From an uncultured Butyrivibrio sp. (GTDB lineage Bacteria; Bacillota; Clostridia; Lachnospirales; Lachnospiraceae), in assembly GCA_910577605.1 (NCBI GenBank), contig CAJTON010000013.1:1-18175 (forward strand): a DNA stretch of 18,175 nt, in the 5' to 3' direction. Positions 13,284 to 18,175 of this stretch are shown piece by piece. Both the position numbers and the translations under genes were made by a program. Numbering within the stretch: the first letter of the stretch is position 1; every line of letters begins with the position of its first letter. The notes under the pieces were generated by a model. That model did not search any database. It had not been told where the DNA came from and worked only from the letters and a program-made list of their open reading frames with translations.

Positions 13284-14591
13284 ATGAAGGTTGACAAGAC
13301 GAATGTTGAGTGGCTGACAAAGCTTCCGTATGGGGATTACTTTAAGAGCGAGGCAGTCAAGATTATACGACATGAGATGGTTACTCCGGTGATCATGTCG
13401 TTGGATATCAGTAATTTTAAATATTTTAATCAGGTGTACGGTTACAGTGAGGGCGACAAGCTGATTGAACGGTGCGTATTCAGGTATTGCCATAATAATC
13501 CTGACTGTGTGCTTGCTTACAGGATTTATGTCGATCATGTGATAATGCTTGTTGAGGCGGCTAACCGTGATATGGATGAGCTGAAAGCTAAATATGACGA
13601 ACTCAACACGAACTTTACGGATGAGATCAACAAGGAATATCCGCTGGCAAGGATCCGCATGTATATGGGGGCGTACATTGTCGATGAGAAAGATATGGAG
13701 CTTACCCGTATGATCGACAACGCTCAGTTTGCCAGAAGGAGCATCAAAAATAACTATTCGCTCAATATCGCGTTTTTTACCGAGGATATGGAGATACGCA
13801 CTCATCAGGAGGCGGGCGTTATTCCGGCTTTTTTTTCGGCGCTTGAGAACGACCGTATAAAGGTGTATATACAGCCCAAGTTTTCGATTTCTGAGCAGCG
13901 TCTTATAGGCGGAGAGGCTTTGTCAAGAATAATCGACGTTGACGGTAATGTAATATCTCCTGCGGTATATATTGACGCTCTGGAGACTACGGGACTTATT
14001 GCGCGTCTTGACAACTATGTGATAATGAAGGTCATAGAGCTTCAGAAAAAATGGATGGATCAGGGTTATGAACTGACGACTATATCAATGAATCTTTCGA
14101 GGGTGGATTTCTGGGAACCGGGATTTGTCCGCAGGATCGACAATGTTATCACGGAGTCTGGCGTACCTAAAGAATACTTTGAGTTTGAGCTGACGGAAAC
14201 GATTTTCTGCGAGAATCTGGACTCGGTTACCAAGCAGGTGGAATTTCTCAGGGAGCAGGGATACCGCATAAGTATGGATGATTTCGGCTCGGGATATAAT
14301 TCTTTGTATATGCTTGGGAAGATACCGGTGGACGTCATTAAATTTGACCGGGGCTTTGTGCTTAACAGCCTTGGAGTGGAATCGGGACGCAAGATAATGA
14401 AGAATCTCATGAAAACATTCAAGGATATAGAATTTGAGGTTATATGCGAGGGAATTGAGAGCCGCGAGGAGGAGAAAATCGTTCAGGAATGCGGCTGCAA
14501 CGCGGTTCAGGGATTTTTGCATGACAGACCGCTTCCCTTTGAGGTTTTTGAAGAAAAATATCTTAGCGAATACAGAAACAGGGAGGAATAA
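13284..14591 (+). CDS. Degenerate GGDEF / EAL cyclic-di-GMP phosphodiesterase
   Basis: A 435-residue soluble protein. The N-terminal half (about 1-165) has a GGDEF fold (LDISNFKYFNQVYGYSEGDKLI), but the active-site loop is RIYVDH instead of GGDEF, so it cannot be an active cyclase and may be regulatory. The C-terminal EAL domain (about 185-425) keeps the residues needed for c-di-GMP hydrolysis: E211 in GGEAL, the Asn in MNLSR, FELTET, DDFGSGYNSL, VIKFDRGF, EGIES and VQGFL. It is therefore probably active, turning c-di-GMP into pGpG. No membrane segment is seen. AAGGA lies 7 bases before ATG 13284. The next gene starts 3 bases after its stop, so they form one unit. A cyclase gene lies further downstream. 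Confidence 0.92.
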   Translation: MKVDKTNVEWLTKLPYGDYFKSEAVKIIRHEMVTPVIMSLDISNFKYFNQVYGYSEGDKLIERCVFRYCHNNPDCVLAYRIYVDHVIMLVEAANRDMDELKAKYDELNTNFTDEINKEYPLARIRMYMGAYIVDEKDMELTRMIDNAQFARRSIKNNYSLNIAFFTEDMEIRTHQEAGVIPAFFSALENDRIKVYIQPKFSISEQRLIGGEALSRIIDVDGNVISPAVYIDALETTGLIARLDNYVIMKVIELQKKWMDQGYELTTISMNLSRVDFWEPGFVRRIDNVITESGVPKEYFEFELTETIFCENLDSVTKQVEFLREQGYRISMDDFGSGYNSLYMLGKIPVDVIKFDRGFVLNSLGVESGRKIMKNLMKTFKDIEFEVICEGIESREEEKIVQECGCNAVQGFLHDRPLPFEVFEEKYLSEYRNREE

Positions 14592-14594
14592 CAG

Positions 14595-15674
14595 ATGGCT
14601 AGAGGCGGAGGCGGCGGAGGCCGTTCAGGCGGACACAGCGGCGGAGGCCGTTCCGGAGGAGGCGGAAGCTTCGGAGGAAGAGGCGGAGGCTTTGGGGGCG
14701 GAAGCCGTCCGGGAGGAGGAAGTTTCGGAGGAGGCGGAAGCAGGCCCATGGGCGGAGGACCGCGTCATGTCGGCGGGGGCGGACCGCATTATTCTGGAGT
14801 ATATTACAGACCGCGTCCGGTAAGATACAGAGGCTCAAGAAGAGGCGGCGGCTGCGGTACGTCGTTAGCGTCGATGATAATTGTTTTGGTTATCGTATGG
14901 ATCGTTCTTGCGAATATGCAGATGCTGACATGCATGGGATGCTATGGAATGAACTGTTCATCCTCCTCATCATCGTCGGAGATGGTAAAGAGCAGCGAGA
15001 AGCGCGAGAAATATAAACAGAACAGCAGTTTCAAGTATAATAACGACTGGTACGAGGATCAGCTAGGCTGGATCGGACGGAATAACGGCACTCTTGTCAA
15101 AGGGCTTGAGAATTTCTATAAGAAAACGGGAATACAGCCCTATATCATGCTTGTGCGCTACGGCACTGTGGAGCTTGATTTCAGCGCGGAGGAAAAGTAT
15201 GTAAACGATATGTACGACAAACTTTTCCCTGGCGACGAGGGGCATCTTCTTTTCTGCTATTTTGCCTGCGAAGCCGATTCGCCTTATGTTATGGACGGAG
15301 ATTGGTGCTATGTGACGGGAGAGGCTACCGAAACGGTTATGGATGAAGAGGCGAAGCGGATATTTGAGTCGCGTCTGAAATATTACTATAACGATACCTC
15401 GCTTGATGTCGACGAGCTTTTTGCCAAAACATTCTCCGACGCGGGCAAGGAGATAATGTCCGGACCTATGCGCATGAGATATGTGGTAATTGCGATAGTC
15501 GCGATAGTCGCCGCGGTCGTTATCGTTATAATTCTTGTAAACTGGTGGAAAGCAAGGACGAAGCAGAAGAACAAGGAGCAGGAGGATTTGGAGCGAATGC
15601 TCAACAAGCCTCTCGAAACTTTCGGGGACTCCGGTCTTAATGATTTGAAGGATAAATATGACGGCAAACAGTAA
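14595..15674 (+). CDS. Glycine-rich membrane protein with TPM-like domain
   Basis: A 359-residue protein. Residues 4-85 are a low-complexity Gly/Ser/Arg tract (GGGGGGRSGGHS and similar) with Arg, His and Pro interspersed. Residues 91-111 form a membrane segment, followed by a Cys-rich stretch (C113, C116, C121) and a Ser run (122-128). A globular domain at about 150-290 (DDWYEDQLGW-type start, IQPYIMLVRYG, DEGHLLFCYF, WCYVTGEAT) resembles the TPM/YgcG domain. A second membrane segment (about 295-316) and a charged C-terminal tail follow. In YgcG-type proteins the glycine-rich tract is usually at the C-terminus, so the N-terminal position here is unusual. The domain match is by eye only. RBS GGGAGGA precedes ATG 14595. 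It is tightly linked to the EAL gene. Confidence 0.72.
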   Translation: MARGGGGGGRSGGHSGGGRSGGGGSFGGRGGGFGGGSRPGGGSFGGGGSRPMGGGPRHVGGGGPHYSGVYYRPRPVRYRGSRRGGGCGTSLASMIIVLVIVWIVLANMQMLTCMGCYGMNCSSSSSSSEMVKSSEKREKYKQNSSFKYNNDWYEDQLGWIGRNNGTLVKGLENFYKKTGIQPYIMLVRYGTVELDFSAEEKYVNDMYDKLFPGDEGHLLFCYFACEADSPYVMDGDWCYVTGEATETVMDEEAKRIFESRLKYYYNDTSLDVDELFAKTFSDAGKEIMSGPMRMRYVVIAIVAIVAAVVIVIILVNWWKARTKQKNKEQEDLERMLNKPLETFGDSGLNDLKDKYDGKQ

Positions 15675-15703
15675 TTTTGCCTATGCGGTTATTTAATATG
15701 CTC

Positions 15704-15733
15704 AATAGGGGAAGTGCGGGTACTTCCCCTATT
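15704..15733 (+). terminator. Strong hairpin after the TPM-like gene
   Basis: A perfect 12-bp stem, AATAGGGGAAGT (15704-15715) and ACTTCCCCTATT (15722-15733), with the loop GCGGGT. The sequence after it is A/T-rich (AAATATATATT) but has no real T-run, so it may be a weak terminator or an RNA 3'-end stabiliser. The 150 bases between it and the next gene show no clear promoter. Confidence 0.65.
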
Positions 15734-15816
15734 AAATATATATTGTCTGAAAACATGTGATTTTGGGGGAAGATAATTTATTAAAGTTGTGATATGTCGG
15801 CGGGAAAACATGGAGC

Positions 15817-15841
15817 GGTAAAACGTGCGTTTTGCTTTACC
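15817..15841 (+). repeat. Inverted repeat in the leader of the GGDEF gene
   Basis: GGTAAA (15817-15822) pairs with TTTACC (15836-15841). AAAACG (15820-15825) can instead pair with CGTTTT (15828-15833). The element is 50-75 bases before the start codon and has no U-run. It may be an operator or a leader hairpin. Nothing resembling the conserved c-di-GMP riboswitch core is visible. Confidence 0.35.
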
Positions 15842-15890
15842 TGACATAATAGCGGAAAATCCTTATTATATCACAAAGGAGGATAAGATA

Positions 15891-17246
15891 ATGACGCGAA
15901 GGAAAAAAGATAGGAAGGGAACGCTTCGCAGCAGTTTTATCATCATGGCGGTTATGCCGGTTATTTCTTTGGGAATAATACTTGCTTTTTTCAGTACTAA
16001 CAGATTCAGTAAATCAATATATACGGAAGTGGAAACAGAGCTTGAGAATACCGCGCTGATGGTTGCCAATATATATGATATGATGTATCCGGGAGATTAC
16101 TCGGTTGTAAGCTCGGACACCCTGACGGCGCTCAGAAAGGGTGATAAATATCTTATAGAAACCATCGGCTTTCTGGAAAATATTTACGAGGATACCGATT
16201 CCGAGATTACTTTTTTTTACGGAGATATACGTTATGTAACTACGCTGGAGAATCCTGACGGTAAGTCCATGGCGGGTACGAGGGCAAATGTCGTTGTTAC
16301 AAAAGAGGTCATAGAGGAGAACAGGTCCAGATTCTATAAGAACGTAGATGTAAACGGAAGACAGATGTCGGCGTATTATCTACCTCTGCATAATTCGGAT
16401 GGAAAAACGGTAGGAATGCTTGCGATACTGCGCGACGCTGAAACGGTAAACAAGCTTGTCTTTAAATCTGTGATTCCAATAGTCGTGATTTCTGCCATCG
16501 CTATGGTAATAGTGGCGGCGTTCACGCTTTTATATTCAAATAAAATCGTTGTCAAGCTTGAGAAGATAAAGAAATTTCTGCTCATGGTGGAGCGCGGAGA
16601 GCTTAACGCTCCAATGGACGAAACGATAATGTCAAGAGACGATGAATTGGGGCAGATGAGCCGCGCGGCGGTGAGTATGCAGAGATCGCTTATACAGCTT
16701 GTGGAGCGCGACGCGCTGATGTCAATTTACAACAGAAGATACGCCAACAAGAAGCTGTATGGGATCTGGGAGGAGATCGGAGTAAAGGGAGCGCGCTTCG
16801 CGGTCAGTATAGGAGATATTGATTTTTTTAAGTCGGTGAACGATACATACGGACATGAGGCGGGAGACCAGGTGCTTATCGAGGTGGCGAGGGTCCTCAA
16901 GAAATACATGACGGGAAAAGGCTTTGTCGCCAGATGGGGCGGAGAAGAGTTCCTTCTTGTGTTCATGGATCATGACGTGCGGCAGGCTGAGGCGGCCCTC
17001 AACGAGCTGCTTGAGAGAGTACGGGAGATTTCAGTACGCTATGACGATTCCGAGATAAAAATAAATATGTCGTTCGGTGTTGTCGGTTATGAACGCCCCA
17101 AAAATATAGCGCTTAAAAAAGGAACGGACAAAGACGAGGCGATAGCGAGGGAAATAGAGAATACGCTTAAACAGGCAGATAAGCTTCTTTACTACGCGAA
17201 AACAAACGGTCGAAATCAGGTCGTCAGCAGCGAGACTTGCGTGTAA
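15891..17246 (+). CDS. Membrane diguanylate cyclase: Cache-like sensor, HAMP, GGDEF
   Basis: A 451-residue membrane-anchored cyclase. TM1 covers about residues 14-36. An extracellular region (about 38-185) has the Cache-like features YVTTLENPDGKSMAGTRA and MSAYYLPLHNSDGKTVGMLAI. TM2 lies at about 188-215, and a HAMP linker (KIKKFLLMVERGELNAPM) follows. The GGDEF domain has DALMSIYNRRY, IGDIDFFKSVNDTYGHEAGDQVL, and GGEEF at 350-354. The active-site loop is intact, so it should make c-di-GMP from two GTP. The inhibitory I-site position (341-344) reads TGKG instead of RxxD, suggesting no product feedback. ATG 15891 follows AAAGGAGG (15875-15882). A GTG at 15825 is in frame, but the stretch contains the RBS. 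It is followed by a bidirectional terminator. Confidence 0.93.
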   Translation: MTRRKKDRKGTLRSSFIIMAVMPVISLGIILAFFSTNRFSKSIYTEVETELENTALMVANIYDMMYPGDYSVVSSDTLTALRKGDKYLIETIGFLENIYEDTDSEITFFYGDIRYVTTLENPDGKSMAGTRANVVVTKEVIEENRSRFYKNVDVNGRQMSAYYLPLHNSDGKTVGMLAILRDAETVNKLVFKSVIPIVVISAIAMVIVAAFTLLYSNKIVVKLEKIKKFLLMVERGELNAPMDETIMSRDDELGQMSRAAVSMQRSLIQLVERDALMSIYNRRYANKKLYGIWEEIGVKGARFAVSIGDIDFFKSVNDTYGHEAGDQVLIEVARVLKKYMTGKGFVARWGGEEFLLVFMDHDVRQAEAALNELLERVREISVRYDDSEIKINMSFGVVGYERPKNIALKKGTDKDEAIAREIENTLKQADKLLYYAKTNGRNQVVSSETCV

Positions 17247-17253
17247 TAAAAAG

Positions 17254-17314
17254 AAAAGCCGCATACGGCGGGACAGATCCGGTATGACCGGATGCCCGCT
17301 GTACGCGGCTTTTT
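17254..17314. terminator. Bidirectional terminator between the cyclase and CapA genes
   Basis: AAAAGCCGC (17254-17262) pairs with GCGGCTTTT (17305-17313), flanked by T-runs for both strands. Inside, GCGGG/CCCGC and ATCCGG/CCGGAT (loop TATGA) stack into a long hairpin. It serves the plus-strand cyclase gene and the convergent CapA gene. Confidence 0.88.
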
Positions 17315-17331
17315 GATATTTATGTATATTT

Positions 17332-18175
17332 CTATAAATCGTCCGCTAACTCCGGACATACTGATTTGGCAATGTTCTTAAGTCCCGTGATGGTGAAGGG
17401 ATAGCCCGCGTTGACGGCGGCGTATTTTTCGGGAGGCTCGACGAGGATCGCGTGCGAAGCCGCCAGCTCGTCGGTATACTGGCTCAGAAAATATGTGGTG
17501 ACGGCTGTTCTGCCCGAAGTGTAGTGAGTGACGAGAAAATCCATATCATATCCGGATATACGCGTACCCTCGGCGTCTTTGGTTATTGAAACCTTTGCCA
17601 TGCCGCCGAGCATAGAATAGTTATAATACTGAATGGAAACAAAATTTCCCAGGGAGTAATAGACTAACGTTTTGTGTCCGGCGGAGCTTTCAATCCACTG
17701 TACGGGTTCTATTACATGGGGGTGGGTCCCTATTATCAGGTCAACGCCCTGCTCGGCAAAAAATTTTGCCCATGCCGTCTGCTCCTCGGATATTCCGAGA
17801 TTGTATTCCGTTCCCCAATGGGGATATACGATAACGAAGTCCGATATTTCCTTTGCCCTTGCTATATCGTTTACTATCTGGGGCTTGGTTGCTTCCGTCA
17901 TAAGATTTACTGTGTATTCGTAGCCTGACGGAACGGGAATGCCGTTTGTTCCGTATGTATAGTTGAGCATCGCGATACGGACGCCGTTTACCTCGCGGAT
18001 ATATATACGGGATGCGCTTTCGGCTGAATCATGTATTCCGAGGACCGCGGTATCAGGGTGCGAGTTTTTCCAGAAATTCACGCAGTTTATGACGCCGGAG
18101 GCGTTCTGGTCCATGGTGTGGTTTGTGGCGCCGAGAATAACGTCGAATCCGGCTCGGACTTCCGCGTCTCCGAGT
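17332..18175 (-). CDS. CapA family protein (poly-gamma-glutamate synthesis type), N-terminus beyond the window
   Basis: This is the C-terminal part of a CapA/PgsA family protein with a calcineurin-like fold, linked in bacilli to poly-gamma-glutamate capsule and in other bacteria to polysaccharide export. The frame stays open to the right edge (AGFDVILGATNHTMDQ), so the start lies outside and ATG 18114 is internal. Family motifs are GATNHT, VNGVRIAMLNYTYGTNG, DFVIVYPHWGTEYN, the dinuclear-site motif GVDLIIGTHPHVIEPVQW, and YYSLGNFVS. The C-terminal ~80 residues are not recognised. The ortholog is often membrane-anchored at its N-terminus, but that part is not visible. The stop TAG is at 17332-17334. 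Confidence 0.9.
   Translation of the reverse strand, partial: LGDAEVRAGFDVILGATNHTMDQNASGVINCVNFWKNSHPDTAVLGIHDSAESASRIYIREVNGVRIAMLNYTYGTNGIPVPSGYEYTVNLMTEATKPQIVNDIARAKEISDFVIVYPHWGTEYNLGISEEQTAWAKFFAEQGVDLIIGTHPHVIEPVQWIESSAGHKTLVYYSLGNFVSIQYYNYSMLGGMAKVSITKDAEGTRISGYDMDFLVTHYTSGRTAVTTYFLSQYTDELAASHAILVEPPEKYAAVNAGYPFTITGLKNIAKSVCPELADDL

Noticed and set aside
14507..14838. Long proline-, arginine- or alanine-rich open frames on both strands over the glycine-rich region
   Set aside because: They mirror the repetitive GGA/GGC codons of the real glycine-rich gene, which has a good ribosome binding site and membrane segments.

Overview
The window looks like chromosomal DNA from a Clostridia-class Bacillota, probably a Lachnospirales/Eubacteriales-type gut or rumen anaerobe. 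The evidence is the gene order ispF-cysE-cysS-mrnC-rlmB-sigH, strong GGAGG ribosome binding sites, a Mini-III RNase, a sporulation-type sigma-H, a DegV protein, and TraX and DUF2974 proteins. The base composition is moderate and ATA, AGA and AGG codons are frequent. I cannot name a species from the sequence alone. No transposase, phage gene, CRISPR array or rRNA gene is visible.

Layout. (1) 1-190: the 3' part of tRNA-Val(TAC), tRNA-Met(CAT) and a terminator. (2) 261-4802: a tightly packed housekeeping operon, ispF, cysE, cysS, mrnC, rlmB, sigH, with overlapping ends. It serves isoprenoid synthesis, cysteine synthesis and charging, 23S rRNA maturation and methylation, and sigma-H. (3) 4839-6619: a two-gene unit, an ECF-type sigma factor with a C-terminal extension plus a DUF2461 protein. 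It has an ECF-like promoter and is bounded on both sides by hairpins with overlapping alternative pairings. (4) 6660-6732: tRNA-Thr(GGT) on the minus strand, divergent from a ketopantoate-reductase-family gene. (5) 6823-9533: the ketopantoate reductase relative, a DegV fatty-acid-binding protein, and a convergent PHP-family phosphoesterase whose end overlaps the degV terminator. (6) 9685-11524: a TraX-family membrane protein and a DUF2974 alpha/beta hydrolase. (7) 11543-13158: a near-consensus promoter, an exported caspase/CHAT-like protein broken by one frameshift, an exported PepSY-like protein and a terminator. (8) 13182-17314: cyclic-di-GMP genes, namely a degenerate-GGDEF/EAL protein, a glycine-rich membrane protein with a TPM-like domain, and a Cache-like/HAMP/GGDEF cyclase. 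(9) 17332 to the right edge: the C-terminal part of a CapA-family protein on the minus strand.

The left third is conserved core. The right two thirds is accessory: envelope, signalling and secreted genes in short units with their own promoters and terminators. The most interesting parts are the exported caspase-fold/PepSY pair (11543-13158), the ECF sigma/DUF2461 unit, the Cys-rich tail on IspF, and the membrane protein whose glycine-rich tract lies at the N-terminus. Promoter and terminator calls were made by eye from motif matches.
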